DNA from: Nostoc sp. NMS2 | GTDB taxonomy: Bacteria > Cyanobacteriota > Cyanobacteriia > Cyanobacteriales > Nostocaceae | Length of the DNA: 64,000 nucleotides | NCBI RefSeq assembly: GCF_017115105.1 | Contig: NZ_JABXKH010000069.1 | Coordinates: 1 to 64,000, forward strand | Direction of reading: 5' to 3' | Shown: one piece after another, positions 28,370 through 38,244 of the stretch | Layout of the letters: every line of letters starts with the position of its first letter | Position numbering within the stretch: the first letter of the stretch is position 1 | Notes under the pieces: model-generated | Told to the model about the DNA's origin: nothing | Database searches by the model: none | The model's input: the letters and a program-made list of their open reading frames with translations, nothing else | Made by a program: the position numbers and the translations under genes

Positions 28370-28580
28370 ATGGGCATTGGGAATGGGGAATGGGGAGAGA
28401 TGAGGGAGATGTGGTTCGACTTCGCTCACCAACCGGGAGATGAGGGGAATGAGGGAGATGAGGGAGACAAGGGGAAATTATTGAACAAGTTCTCCCTTGT
28501 CTCCCCACTCTTCCTTGTCTCCCTTGTCTCTTCTTCATGCCCAATGCCCCATGCCCAATGCCCAATGCCCAATGCCCATA
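28370..28580. repeat. Complementary GATGAGG / CTCCCTTGTCTC repeat cluster
   Basis: The spacer between the TPR gene and ruvB is built of GAGATGAGGGAGATG and CCTTGTCTCCC units that can pair, and contains a 30-bp block (about 28409-28438, TGTGGTTCGACTTCGCTCAC) repeated at about 57251-57280. Confidence 0.75.
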
Positions 28581-28581
28581 T

Positions 28582-29682
28582 TTACAATAACGACAACTGT
28601 TCATTAGGCGGCGTGAATCCCAAATGCTTATACGCTGCCTTAGTCGCCATCCTGCCGCGATGAGTTCGAGTTAAATACCCAATCTGCATGAGGTAAGGTT
28701 CATACACCTCTTCAATTGTTTGAGTATCTTCACCCGTTGCTGCTGCCATTGTTTCTAACCCCACTGGCCCGCCATTAAATTGTTCAATTATCACACTCAA
28801 CATCTGGCGATCTGTCCAATCTAAACCGCAAGGATCTACTTGAAATAGTTGTAATGCCTCAGATGCAATGCTTTCATTAATCTCTCCAGATATTTTTACT
28901 TCCGCATAATCACGGACTCGCTTTAGTAATCTATTCGCAATCCGTGGCGTTCCTCGTGAACGACGGGCAATTTCTGTGGCACCATCTTCTGTAACGGGGG
29001 TTTTGAGTAATTGAGCGGTTCGCAGTACAATTTTAGTCAGTTCGTCAACTTCGTAAAATCGGAGTTTTTGAATTAAACCGAAGCGATCGCGCAGTGGTGA
29101 AGTGAGCGCACCTACACGGGTTGTAGCTCCCACTAAAGTAAACTTTGACAGTGGCAAACTTCTGATACGAGCGCTGGAACCCTTACCAATAGTAATATCT
29201 AAGCGATAATCTTCCATCGCCGGGTAAAGAATCTCTTCAGTCATCCGCGACAAGCGATGAATTTCATCCACAAATAAGATATCGCCTGGTTTCATGTTCA
29301 CCAGTAGCCCGACAATATCCCGTGGACGTTCTAGGGCTGGCGCACTGGTAATTTTGTAATTTACCCCCATTTCCGATGCTAAAATCATTGCCATTGTAGT
29401 TTTGCCCAATCCTGGCGGCCCATACAGCAGCAAGTGATCCAGCACCTCACCACGAGACTTAGCTGCTTTGATGGCAATATCTAACACATCCTTTAAATCT
29501 TTTTGTCCAATGTAATCGGCAAATCGGTGCGGCCGAATACCTTCTTCCTGTTGTTCTTGCTCATCAATAGCAGCTTCAGGCTTCAAAATATTTTCTGTGG
29601 ATGGTGCTTTCGCCGACTCTCGACGCTGCTTTGGTTCTCCATTGGGTTCTGGAGGCTGTTTTTTCGAGGAGATTATCGCCAT
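28582..29682 (-). CDS. ruvB: Holliday junction helicase RuvB
   Basis: AAA+ motor that drives branch migration of Holliday junctions with RuvA. 366 residues: Walker [11 protein letters not shown], Walker B DEIHRLS, sensor 1 [18 protein letters not shown] and arginine finger nearby, winged-helix C-terminus ([17 protein letters not shown]). About 45 N-terminal residues before [15 protein letters not shown] are Pro/Glu/Lys-rich and poorly conserved; cyanobacterial RuvB often has such an extension. No ruvA or ruvC next to it. Confidence 0.98.
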   Translation of the reverse strand: MAIISSKKQPPEPNGEPKQRRESAKAPSTENILKPEAAIDEQEQQEEGIRPHRFADYIGQKDLKDVLDIAIKAAKSRGEVLDHLLLYGPPGLGKTTMAMILASEMGVNYKITSAPALERPRDIVGLLVNMKPGDILFVDEIHRLSRMTEEILYPAMEDYRLDITIGKGSSARIRSLPLSKFTLVGATTRVGALTSPLRDRFGLIQKLRFYEVDELTKIVLRTAQLLKTPVTEDGATEIARRSRGTPRIANRLLKRVRDYAEVKISGEINESIASEALQLFQVDPCGLDWTDRQMLSVIIEQFNGGPVGLETMAAATGEDTQTIEEVYEPYLMQIGYLTRTHRGRMATKAAYKHLGFTPPNEQLSLL

Positions 29683-29713
29683 AATTCAGCTATCAACTTT
29701 TAAGGGAACAGAA

Positions 29714-29746
29714 TAATTCGTAATTCGTAATTCGTAATTCGTAATT
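29714..29746. repeat. TTCGTAA heptamer tandem repeat
   Basis: Four or more copies 30 bp upstream of ruvB, followed by further dispersed repeats up to 29880. Confidence 0.8.
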
Positions 29747-29963
29747 AGGAATGGGGGGAGGCAGGAGGAGAAAGCAATGCCCAATACTTTGGCTTCTCTC
29801 CGAGACGCGACGCGTAGCTTGCTTCCCCGCAGGTGTACGCTCAGTACAAGTGTCCCATGCCCTATGCCCCATACTCAATGCCCGTGAAAATTTTCGTTTG
29901 GAAATACCCGCGCCAATTTAAAATTTAAATTCCGGTCAATTACCCAGAAGTACAAAAGTTATT

Positions 29964-30737
29964 ATGTTATCTAAAAGAATCTTACCGTGCTTAGATGTGA
30001 AGGCGGGACGGGTTGTAAAAGGAGTTAACTTTGTCAATCTCCAAGATGCAGGCGATCCGGTAGAGCTGGCCAAGGTTTACAACGAAGCCGGTGCTGATGA
30101 GTTAGTATTTCTGGATATTACAGCTACTCATGAAGACCGAGCTACTATTTTAGATGTGGTCTACCGGACTGCTGAACAGGTCTTTATTCCATTGACTGTG
30201 GGTGGTGGCATTCAATCCTTAGAAAATGTTAAAGCTTTGTTACGAGCCGGCGCAGATAAGGTTAGTATTAATTCTGCGGCGGTGCGCGATCCAGACTTGA
30301 TTAATCGGGCAAGCGATCGCTTTGGTAATCAGTGCATAGTTGTTGCTATTGATGCCAGACGCAGAAATAACCCGGAAAATCCAGGTTGGGATGTGTATGT
30401 GCGGGGTGGCAGAGAAAATACAGGTTTAGATGCCCTATTGTGGGCACAGGAAGTTGAAAAACGTGGGGCCGGAGAACTTCTAGTAACAAGTATGGATGCT
30501 GATGGAACCCAAGCCGGGTATGACATCGAGATTACACGGGCTATTGCAAATGCTGTAGAAATTCCAGTTATTGCTTCTGGTGGTGCAGGTAATTGTGAAC
30601 ATATCTACACAGCCCTAACTGAAGGCAAAGCTGAAGCAGCACTACTGGCATCGCTATTACATTACGGACAATTAAGCGTAGCAGAAATCAAAAATTATTT
30701 GCGCGATCGCAATGTGCCAGTAAGAACATTATCTTGA
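29964..30737 (+). CDS. hisF: Imidazole glycerol phosphate synthase subunit HisF
   Basis: Cyclase subunit of histidine biosynthesis, producing IGP and AICAR with ammonia from HisH. 257 residues in a (beta/alpha)8 barrel: catalytic Asp in [14 protein letters not shown] and VVAIDARRR; phosphate-binding GGGIQ and ASGGAGN motifs. Stand-alone gene with ATG at 29964. Certain assignment. Confidence 0.99.
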   Translation: MLSKRILPCLDVKAGRVVKGVNFVNLQDAGDPVELAKVYNEAGADELVFLDITATHEDRATILDVVYRTAEQVFIPLTVGGGIQSLENVKALLRAGADKVSINSAAVRDPDLINRASDRFGNQCIVVAIDARRRNNPENPGWDVYVRGGRENTGLDALLWAQEVEKRGAGELLVTSMDADGTQAGYDIEITRAIANAVEIPVIASGGAGNCEHIYTALTEGKAEAALLASLLHYGQLSVAEIKNYLRDRNVPVRTLS

Positions 30738-30836
30738 TCCACAAATTACCTGTTAATGACATCTATCTGAGGTTAGACACACTTCCTAAAAAGGGTGTTA
30801 ATATTATTTTACAAGTATTAACAAATATTAAAAAAT

Positions 30837-31031
30837 ATGTTGCTTCCTATTTTGCTTTTTGATGTAGCTCTAGTAGCGTGGTCGCTGCACTTAATGGAAA
30901 AAGCCTACGAAAATAAAGAATTTTCTCTCATGTTGGCTGGTACATTGGTTGCTCTGGCTGCTGCTGCCATGTTAGTAGTTTACTTTTTGATGGGGCACTG
31001 TATGACCTACTTGTTGCAAGTCTCGTTGTGA
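30837..31031 (+). CDS. Small hypothetical membrane protein (64 aa)
   Basis: A 64-residue hydrophobic peptide with two predicted membrane helices (LLPILLFDVALVAWSLHLM and LMLAGTLVALAAAAMLVVYF) joined by a charged loop KAYENKEFS. It lies between hisF and a tRNA gene. No known family recognised; codon use and hydrophobic design look genuine. Confidence 0.55.
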   Translation: MLLPILLFDVALVAWSLHLMEKAYENKEFSLMLAGTLVALAAAAMLVVYFLMGHCMTYLLQVSL

Positions 31032-31117
31032 GTGCTAGAGGAGATATTGAAAATTCAGTTTTCATAAAAAGCTTGACAAGGTTCAAAAATTAAGTGATTA
31101 TGTATAATGGATTTAAA

Positions 31118-31190
31118 GGGGTTATAGCGCAGTTGGTAGCGCACCTCAATGGCATTGAGGGGGTCAGCGGTTCGAATCCGCTTAGCTCCA
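31118..31190 (+). tRNA. tRNA-Ala (GGC)
   Basis: 73-nt cloverleaf: acceptor GGGGTTA with TAGCTCC, D-arm GCGCAGTTGGTAGCGC, anticodon stem CCTCA/TGAGG around loop ATGGCAT (anticodon GGC), T-arm AGCGGTTCGAATCCGCT, discriminator A. The 3' CCA is not encoded. TATAAT at 31103-31108 is a likely -10; the TTGACA at 31073-31078 is 24 bp away, too far for a standard spacer. Confidence 0.95.
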
Positions 31191-31667
31191 TTCTTCACTC
31201 CCTAATCTTCTCAGTTAATTGAGAGGGTTAGGGAAATTTTTTATTGAAAGCGACGGAAAACTTCATCCCAAGAGTGGGTGTACCGTGATAGTCGCCCCAT
31301 CGCATGGGGCATAGGGGATTGCTAACTTCTTCCCCATGCCCCATGCCCAAAAACTCCACCCACAAGCAATACCTTCGCCAAATCGAAAAATGTCTCGATT
31401 CGTTAGGTTGGGTTTCGTGCCTCAACCCAACCTACCAAAAATGGCGAAGGTATTGCACAAGGGGATGGAGTTTTTTATCAGTATCAATGATTTTTTGATG
31501 CCTGGGTCATTTCAAGTTCTCAACTTGACACTTGACTTTCAGACGCTCAACTGAGGCAATATTAACCTTGCAACCATATCAACAAATAGATGCTTGCACA
31601 CTAAAGATAGCCATCTATGGTATAGAAATGTATAGAATCTTGTAAAGATATAAAATATAGTTGTTAA
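31191..31667. other. Spacer with 91-bp palindromic element
   Basis: 477 bp without a protein gene. It carries GGGCATGGGG-type heptamers and the nested hairpin element at 31366-31456. Confidence 0.6.
31366..31456. mobile_element. 91-bp nested inverted-repeat element
   Basis: Perfect 15-bp ends GCAATACCTTCGCCA (31366-31380) and its complement (31442-31456) enclose a copy of the GTTAGGTTGGGTT hairpin repeat (31402-31435). Partial complementarity continues outward (AAACTCCA/TGGAGTTT). Right-hand ends also follow the copy at 16543-16608. Confidence 0.6.
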
Positions 31668-32387
31668 ATGCACACATTTCTAGCTTCTTCCTCAATGCAG
31701 CTGTCTGTACCACCAAATCACTTTCAGTCAATGAAGATTGTCGCACTGGGGGACAGCTTAATTTATGGATTCGGCGACCCGGAGAAAGGAGGCTGGATCG
31801 AGCAACTACGGCGATGGTGGATGTTGCCGGATAGTGCGGGTCATGTTCTTTATAATTTAGGGGTAAGAGGCGATCGCACGCAACAAGTAGCACAAAGGTT
31901 AGAAGTAGAATTTCGCCACCGGGGTGAACTGCGAAATCGTGTCCCCGACTTGATTATTTTATCTGTAGGTGTGAATGACTCAGCGCGGTTAGCACGTCCC
32001 GATGGCCGCAATTACACAGATTTTACGCTATTTGAAAAAGAAATTGCAACTCTTTTAGATTTAGCACAGCAACTCTGTCCTGTGTTATTTGTGGGCATGG
32101 TGCCAGTAGATGAAGCCAAGATGCCATTTTTAGATTGTTTTTACTATAATCATGTCGAGCAGTACCGCTACAAAGAAGCAACTCGACTTGCTTGCAGCAA
32201 ACGGCAGATTCCCTATTTAGATATTTTTGAGCAATGGATGGAACGCGGTGAAAATTGGCGGCTCAAACATTTAAGTGAAGATGGTCTTCATCCCAATACA
32301 CTAGGTTATCAAGCTTTGTTAGAAGATGTGATAGATTGGGATGCGATACATTCAGTAAGCTTTGCCAATGCAGCTTACCATTTTTAA
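31668..32387 (+). CDS. SGNH/GDSL-family hydrolase
   Basis: 239 residues (possibly 218 from ATG 31731, MKIVALGDSL). SGNH blocks: GDSLIYGFG (Ser), Gly in NLGVRGDR, Asn in VGVNDSARL and the catalytic Asp/His in DGLHPNTLGY. Predicted esterase, lipase or carbohydrate-esterase; substrate unknown. Start context is poor for all candidate ATGs. No signal peptide. Confidence 0.85.
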   Translation: MHTFLASSSMQLSVPPNHFQSMKIVALGDSLIYGFGDPEKGGWIEQLRRWWMLPDSAGHVLYNLGVRGDRTQQVAQRLEVEFRHRGELRNRVPDLIILSVGVNDSARLARPDGRNYTDFTLFEKEIATLLDLAQQLCPVLFVGMVPVDEAKMPFLDCFYYNHVEQYRYKEATRLACSKRQIPYLDIFEQWMERGENWRLKHLSEDGLHPNTLGYQALLEDVIDWDAIHSVSFANAAYHF

Positions 32388-32712
32388 TTTAATTATCATC
32401 TTAAACAATTCTAATATATAGCGATCCGCTTTGATTATTGAACTGACTTGCGTAGGCTGGGAGTAGGGAATAAGCCTTTTCGATTGATACTTAATTTGTT
32501 CAAAAATCAAATAGGAGTCCTATAGATATTTTGGTGCTTTAAAATTAGTCTAGATTCTCATATTTGCCATCTTCGCAAAAACCACAATCTTGCTAAATTT
32601 TCAATGAAAATAGATGTAACATCCTTTCACAATCAATCTATAAAAACAGACGCGATTAATCGCGTCTCTACTCCTAAATCCTGTACAGACGCGATTAATC
32701 GTGTCTCTCCTT
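32388..32712. other. Spacer with paired 20-bp palindromes
   Basis: 325 bp without a gene. Two copies of the AGACGCGATTAATCGCGTCT-type palindrome (32648-32667 and 32687-32706) end just before the next gene; the second copy would contain an alternative GTG start at 32701. Confidence 0.7.
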
Positions 32713-33147
32713 ATGACACCAACTTTATTTGGTCGTTGGCAAACTCGATTATTATTACTTGTAACTGTCGGCGTACTTGTATCTTTGCCTTTTGCAATTG
32801 GTTGGATTGGCCCTGGTGCTAACTCGGTTTATTTTTGGATACTTGTTTATGTAGGCGTATTTGGCTTAGGTTGGGATGTGCTTTATAACTATCTCCAAAA
32901 ATTCCGATGGGACAGAGATTGGCCCGCAGCTTATCAACTCTTAGCTGGTATATGGGAATTAGTATTTGTGTTTTGTGGAGTAAAACTGTTTGGCTTTTTA
33001 CCAATACCTTTACCGAAAGAAGAATTACCGTTAGCAGTTTTTCTATTGCACTATAGCATCGTGTGGCTAGCAGTTTTTATTAGTTCACAAACCCTGATGC
33101 GAATTATTTTCCTTCGTTGGCGTTTCCGGGGTGGGGAGTGGTTGTAA
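32713..33147 (+). CDS. Hypothetical four-helix membrane protein
   Basis: 144 residues from ATG 32713 (a GTG at 32701 within a palindromic repeat would add four). Four likely membrane helices with conserved-looking FGLGWDVLYNYLQKFRWDRDWP in the first loop. No family recognised. Probably plasma or thylakoid membrane. Confidence 0.6.
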   Translation: MTPTLFGRWQTRLLLLVTVGVLVSLPFAIGWIGPGANSVYFWILVYVGVFGLGWDVLYNYLQKFRWDRDWPAAYQLLAGIWELVFVFCGVKLFGFLPIPLPKEELPLAVFLLHYSIVWLAVFISSQTLMRIIFLRWRFRGGEWL

Positions 33148-33579
33148 AACCTCAAATCTTCAAAATGTTCAATTTGTTTTCACCTATTGATTTGCAAACA
33201 CTGATAATCTCAGAACCCCGACTTCTTGAAAAAGTCGGGGTTCTTTTTGTTCGCAACTCATTTAGGATTACTATCGTTACTTACAACTTTGCCTTTTTCA
33301 TCAATTTGAACCACAATCCCCTGTAGGGGCGTACAAATGTACACCACTACTCTATGATTTAATTACCTGAAAGTTGCTCTAATCGAAAATCAACAATTAA
33401 ATTGCAAATTGAAAAAATTATAAAAAATCATCTATGGCGGTTTTAGTTTGGATCAAATATGTTGTATTGACGTACAGTTATGTGCGTCGCTATAAACATT
33501 GGTTGGGGATGGAATTCCCTAAAAAGTCCCTAATCCACAATCCCTAGTTCAATGCAGAGACGCAAATTAAGGAAGTGCA
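33148..33579. other. Spacer before first antiporter
   Basis: 432 bp. Holds a terminator at 33212-33248 and AT-rich DNA that probably includes the antiporter promoter. No small gene seen. Confidence 0.5.
33212..33248 (+). terminator. Rho-independent terminator
   Basis: Stem AGAACCCCGACTT/AAGTCGGGGTTCT with a 7-nt loop and a T-run, 64 bp after the membrane-protein stop. Member of the same hairpin family as 3978-4010 and 19007-19043. Confidence 0.75.
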
Positions 33580-34869
33580 ATGTCAAATTTTGATCTGGTT
33601 ATTCAGCTATTTTTGCAATTCACAGTTATTTTAGCCACTTGTCGCATCGTCACGATTTTAGGACGGCGCTATCTTGGTCAAACCGATGTTGTTTGCGAAA
33701 TGATTGCAGGTGTAATGCTAGGGCCATCGCTTTTGGGATTGATAGCACCAGATTTTCAGCAATGGCTTTTTCCTAAGCTTCCCATCATCACTGCTGTAGG
33801 ACTCAAGATACCCAATCCATCGATGTCGATTTTATATGCTATCAGCCAGATTGGGTTAGTAATTTATATGTTTTTGATTGGTTTAGAGTTCAACACTAAA
33901 CTTTTAAAACATCATATCAAAAGTGCAAGTCTGCTATCTGCTGCTGGAATTATCACTCCTTTTATTTTAGGAGCGATCGCATCTTTTTGGTTTTATCACA
34001 ATGGCGATTTCTTTCAACCAAAGGTAACACCTTGGTCAGCCGCTTTGTATCTAGGTGCATCCATGACAATTACGGCTTTCCCGATGTTAGCTCGCATTCT
34101 TTACGAACGCGGTCTTGCACAAACCCGTTTTGGTACTTTGGCTTTAGGTGCAGCATCGGTAGATGATGGAGTTGCTTGGTGTTTGCTAGCGATCGTCCTT
34201 GCTAGCGTGAAAAATTCTCTGAGCATTGCTATATTAGCAATTGGTGGTGGCATTTGCTACGTGCTATTTGCGATTTTTCTCGGACAACCTCTATTGAAAG
34301 CGTTCACACGCATGACAAAACGCGATGCAGGTGTGAACAGACAAACCCTGACTTTGATGTTGATAATTTTGATGTTTTGTGCATGGTTTACTGATGTTAC
34401 AGGCATCTATGCAATATTCGGTGCTTTCGTGCTGGGAGCAGTGACACCACGCGGAGAATTTGCCCAACAAATTCGCCAATATACTGAGTTTTTAACTACT
34501 TCTTTTTTGCTACCGATATTTTTTGTCTTCTCTGGATTGAACACTCAAATTGGATTGGTAAATACGCCTACTTTGTGGGGAATTACGCTGTTAATTATTG
34601 CGATCGCAATTCTTGGCAAAGGTGTCGCTTGTATGTTGGCTGCAAAATTGGCGGGGGAGAATTGGCGTGAATCTGCAACTATCGGCGCTCTGATGAATGC
34701 TCGTGGTTTGATGGAGTTAATCATCCTCAATATTGGTCTTGAGCAAGGTATTATTACCCCGACTTTATTCACTATAATGGTTATTATGGCAGTCATTACT
34801 ACACTGATGGCATCACCACTGATTGCCTTTTTATTGCACGGTACAAGCTATGATAAATCTTCTGCTTAA
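33580..34869 (+). CDS. CPA2-type cation:proton antiporter
   Basis: 429-residue KefB/NapA-type antiporter with about 12 membrane helices. Typical motifs: GVMLGPSLLGLIAPDF near the N-terminus, FLIGLEFN, SMTITAFPMLARIL, VDDGVAWCLLA (the conserved Asp pair used for ion exchange) and LMNARGLMELIILNIGLE. No C-terminal regulatory domain. Predicted Na+ or K+/H+ exchange at the cell membrane. A related antiporter follows at 35450, probably an ancient duplication. Confidence 0.9.
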   Translation: MSNFDLVIQLFLQFTVILATCRIVTILGRRYLGQTDVVCEMIAGVMLGPSLLGLIAPDFQQWLFPKLPIITAVGLKIPNPSMSILYAISQIGLVIYMFLIGLEFNTKLLKHHIKSASLLSAAGIITPFILGAIASFWFYHNGDFFQPKVTPWSAALYLGASMTITAFPMLARILYERGLAQTRFGTLALGAASVDDGVAWCLLAIVLASVKNSLSIAILAIGGGICYVLFAIFLGQPLLKAFTRMTKRDAGVNRQTLTLMLIILMFCAWFTDVTGIYAIFGAFVLGAVTPRGEFAQQIRQYTEFLTTSFLLPIFFVFSGLNTQIGLVNTPTLWGITLLIIAIAILGKGVACMLAAKLAGENWRESATIGALMNARGLMELIILNIGLEQGIITPTLFTIMVIMAVITTLMASPLIAFLLHGTSYDKSSA

Positions 34870-35449
34870 GCAAAATTGAAGAAGAATGCAGAATGGGCTA
34901 AACCCTAGCTATCCGCTAACAGAATTCAGAATAATGCCTCCGGCATCTGCGAGCAGCAATCTTTAAGTCGGGGATTCAGACCCGCCACTGAATTGTTACA
35001 CCACCAAATCGTAGATTTGGTGGTGTAAAAACGTCGGTTATTCATCCGCTTTTTCGGTCAGAATACCCAACTGAATTCTGACTCCTGAATTCTGTTCGAT
35101 AAATATAAAATTAAGTACCAATTAACTAATATTAGTTACATAGGAGTTGGGTAAAATTATCCGCTTAGACTCTAAGCTATAACGGCTAATTTGTTTGTGC
35201 CCGCTTTTAACGAATACTACCAAACCAATACCAATTATCTATTTTTTTGTATCGGCAATTCGGAAGTTATTCTAAATTTATCTCCTAAAATCATCAAAAT
35301 TCATTTTTCACCTCTTCAACTGCGTCCTCTCAGTAATTGACATTACAACTAGGTGCAAATTAATCTTGGTTGTATCTAAAAAACTTGACATTTTCCGGTC
35401 TTTTAAAGAATCATCTTAGAGAAACCAGATAGTTAAATGTGAGGAAACC
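34870..35449. other. Spacer between antiporters
   Basis: 580 bp without a gene. Contains the 177-bp inverted-repeat unit at 34919-35095; the rest is AT-rich and presumably holds the promoter of the second antiporter. Confidence 0.6.
34919..35095. mobile_element. 177-bp inverted-repeat unit
   Basis: Ends ACAGAATTCAG and CTGAATTCTGT are complementary. Internal to it is a 15-bp perfect hairpin at 34996-35028 (TTACACCACCAAATC, loop GTA, complement). No ORF. A small mobile or REP-type element is likely, but no target duplication was found. Confidence 0.45.
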
Positions 35450-37660
35450 ATGCACATAGTTATTCTCGTTCTGGTTGAAGTGCTGATTATTATTGGACTT
35501 TCACGGCTAGTAGGGCTAGGATTCCGTTCTATTAAGCAACCTCTGGTAATTGGTGAGATTGTCGCCGGGATTATGCTCGGCCCATCTTTATTTGGTTTAG
35601 TTGCTCCCCATATAGCAATTACCTTGTTTCCACCAGAAACTATTCCTTTTTTAAATGTTTTGTCTCAGGTGGGACTAATATTTTTCATGTTTCTGATTGG
35701 GCTAGAACTAAATCCCAAATATCTCGGTGGACAATTAGAAGTAGCAGTTTTAACTTCTCATGTCAGCATTTTAGTGCCGTTTTCCTTGGGAACATTGCTA
35801 GCTGCAATCCTTTATCCCCTAGTTTCCAATGCAAGTGTATCCTTCACCGCCTTTGCCTTGTTTTTAGGGGCGGCAATGTCGATTACTGCCTTTCCAGTGT
35901 TGGCGCGAATCATTACTGAAAACAATTTACAAGGAACACGTTTAGGAACCTTGGCGTTAACTTGTGCAGCCGTGGATGATGTCACAGCCTGGTGTCTCTT
36001 GGCAGTAGCGATCGCAGTTGCTCGAACTGGAGACTTTGCTGGTGCTATACCCACAATTATCGCCAGCATAGTTTACATCGGCTTGATGTTGACGGTGGGA
36101 CGTTGGTTCCTGCAACGCCTTGCCAAACACTACCTACGGGCGGGACGACTCAGCCAACTGCTGCTAGCTGGGATTTATATGGGTGTGGTTGCGTCGGCAT
36201 TAATTACCGAACTAATTGGGATTCACTTAATTTTTGGGGCATTTTTGCTGGGAGCAGCAATGCCCAAAAATGAAGATTTAGTGCGGGAATTGGCAGTAAA
36301 AACCGAAGATTTTGTTTTGATATTCTTGCTGCCCATATTTTTTGCCTACAGTGGCTTAAAGACACAGATTGGTTTGCTCAACCGTCCAGAATTGTGGCTT
36401 TTGTGTACGTTGGTTTTAGGAGTCGCGATCGCAGGCAAATATGTTGGTACTTATATTGCAGCCCGTGTCAGTGGCATTAGTAAACGGGAAGCCTCGGCAC
36501 TCGGTTGGTTAATGAATACTCGCGGCTTAACCGAACTGATAGTACTAAACATTGGTCTAGAGTTAGGGGTAATTTCCCCTTTAATATTTACCATGCTGGT
36601 AATTATGGCATTGGTAACTACCTTCATGACCTCGCCACTGCTGGAATGGACATATCCGAAGAAGCTAATCAGGTTAGATATGGTGGAACCGGAGTCGGAA
36701 GCAGAAACAGGTATAGATACCTCTGCTGGAGGTGAAACTTACCCTCATCCTTTCCGAATTTTGGTGCCAGTGGCTAATCCAAGTACGCAAAAAGGTTTAG
36801 TACAGTTGGCAGTAGCCTTGGCACAGCCCGCCGTCGGTGTCGCTCTCAATTACCGATATCCTGCCGTTGTTAACCCCCTTAGCCTGATTGAATTTCAAGA
36901 AGACTATGCTTTTGAAAGTACCCCAATTGAAGCAGATCGATTAATCGCCCAGCGCCGCCACCAACTACAAGAATTGATTAATACTCTCGAACCGCCAGAA
37001 ACTCGTTCTTGTGTGCATCCTATCGTTCGCATTTCCAGCAACGTTGCCCGCGAAACAGCACAGATTGCCACATTAGAACAAGTTGATTTAATTCTTGTAG
37101 GCTGGCATCGGCCAGCTTTTAGTAGTAATCGTTTAGGTGGACGAGTCGGACAAATGCTTACCACTGCACCAGTGGATGTAGCAGTATTTGTAGATAAAGG
37201 CAAAGAGCGATTAGAAAGTTTACTCGTACCTTATTCTGCAAATATCCATGATGATTTAGCACTAATACTAGCTCTAAGACTGCTAATCAATAGTGAGACT
37301 TGTATGTTGCAGATATTACAGATAGCAGCAAATCACACTAGAGAAGAATTGAGTTACGAACTGCACACGATGATGGAGCAATTACCCACTAGTGTCCGCG
37401 ATCGCATTGAAATTAAAATTGTCGAAGCCCCAGAACCAATCCAAGCTGTAATTCAAGCCTCAGAAGGTGTTGACTTAACTATTGCTGGCACCAGCCGCAC
37501 TTGGGGTATCGAACGCCAAACCTTGGGAAGATATACAGATCAACTAGCTATCCAATGTCGTTCTTCCCTGTTGATTACCCGCCGCTACAGCCAAGTTACC
37601 GCTCACCTTGCCTCTATGTTGCCTGAAGTTAGTAGTCAAGAGCCAACATTAAGGAATTGA
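35450..37660 (+). CDS. CPA2 antiporter with universal-stress domains
   Basis: 736 residues: an N-terminal antiporter unit (about 1-395) with the same motifs as its neighbour (GIMLGPSLFGLVAPH, FLIGLELNPK, VDDVTAWCLLA, LMNTRGLTELIVLNIGLE), then two UspA-type domains (about 425-580 and 590-720; FRILVPVANPS, ILVGWHRP, LTIAGTSRTW). Usp domains bind ATP or adenylates in homologues, so transport may respond to energy or stress. A secreted protein gene starts 4 bp after the stop, implying an operon. Confidence 0.9.
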   Translation: MHIVILVLVEVLIIIGLSRLVGLGFRSIKQPLVIGEIVAGIMLGPSLFGLVAPHIAITLFPPETIPFLNVLSQVGLIFFMFLIGLELNPKYLGGQLEVAVLTSHVSILVPFSLGTLLAAILYPLVSNASVSFTAFALFLGAAMSITAFPVLARIITENNLQGTRLGTLALTCAAVDDVTAWCLLAVAIAVARTGDFAGAIPTIIASIVYIGLMLTVGRWFLQRLAKHYLRAGRLSQLLLAGIYMGVVASALITELIGIHLIFGAFLLGAAMPKNEDLVRELAVKTEDFVLIFLLPIFFAYSGLKTQIGLLNRPELWLLCTLVLGVAIAGKYVGTYIAARVSGISKREASALGWLMNTRGLTELIVLNIGLELGVISPLIFTMLVIMALVTTFMTSPLLEWTYPKKLIRLDMVEPESEAETGIDTSAGGETYPHPFRILVPVANPSTQKGLVQLAVALAQPAVGVALNYRYPAVVNPLSLIEFQEDYAFESTPIEADRLIAQRRHQLQELINTLEPPETRSCVHPIVRISSNVARETAQIATLEQVDLILVGWHRPAFSSNRLGGRVGQMLTTAPVDVAVFVDKGKERLESLLVPYSANIHDDLALILALRLLINSETCMLQILQIAANHTREELSYELHTMMEQLPTSVRDRIEIKIVEAPEPIQAVIQASEGVDLTIAGTSRTWGIERQTLGRYTDQLAIQCRSSLLITRRYSQVTAHLASMLPEVSSQEPTLRN

Positions 37661-37664
37661 AATT

Positions 37665-38147
37665 ATGAATCATTTCAACTTCAAATCTTTGGCTTTTTAC
37701 GGAGTAGCAATAATTTCAGTGCTACTGTTGTTTAAAACTGTAACCGTTTACGGGGAAAACAATCTTAAGGCTCCTCCGCCAGTAAACGGTAGGTATCGTC
37801 TAACCCTGTCAGAGAATTTGCCGAACTGTGAAAAATCGGATACCCTAACGTTAAACATTCAGCAGTCGGGTATTTACTTAAATGCCTCTATATTACCGGC
37901 AAACGCTAACGCCGATACTGACGAAAAGCACTCTCTGGCAGGCATCTTCAGAAATCAACAGTTAAATTTATCTGGAAAAGTTGGTAGATCAATCCTTTGT
38001 AATCTTCCTCGCCCCCAAAACGATCCTCTGAATTCAGTCACAATTCAAATGCAACTTGTGGATAAAGGTAATATGACAGGTCAATTAACCGTAAATGGCA
38101 TTCCACAAACCCTAAAATTTACTGCTGTGCCCGAAAAAGCTAATTGA
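37665..38147 (+). CDS. Hypothetical secreted protein
   Basis: 160 residues with an N-terminal signal or anchor (LAFYGVAIISVLLLFKTV) and a beta-rich body containing two cysteines (CEKSD and CNLPR) that could form a disulphide in the periplasm. ATG only 4 bp after the antiporter stop, so translated from the same transcript. Family not recognised; a periplasmic accessory role with the antiporter is inference. Confidence 0.65.
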   Translation: MNHFNFKSLAFYGVAIISVLLLFKTVTVYGENNLKAPPPVNGRYRLTLSENLPNCEKSDTLTLNIQQSGIYLNASILPANANADTDEKHSLAGIFRNQQLNLSGKVGRSILCNLPRPQNDPLNSVTIQMQLVDKGNMTGQLTVNGIPQTLKFTAVPEKAN

Positions 38148-38157
38148 ATTGGCAGTA

Positions 38158-38203
38158 GAGACGCGATTCATCGCGTCTACAGGATTCATCGCGTCTACGG
38201 GAT
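38158..38203. repeat. Diverged GACGCGATTCATCGCGTC repeats
   Basis: Two or three overlapping versions of the dispersed palindrome, here with TTCATC in place of TTAATC. Confidence 0.65.
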
Positions 38204-38244
38204 TGAAAGAAAGCGCGAAGTAAACAGCAATGTGAGCGCATTGT

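Noticed and set aside
28355-28663. 102-residue ORF upstream of ruvB
   Set aside because: Encoded by GATGAGG and CCAATGCCC repeats and overlaps ruvB antisense.
31073-31108. Standard promoter for tRNA-Ala
   Set aside because: TTGACA and TATAAT are present but 24 bp apart; only the -10 is credible.
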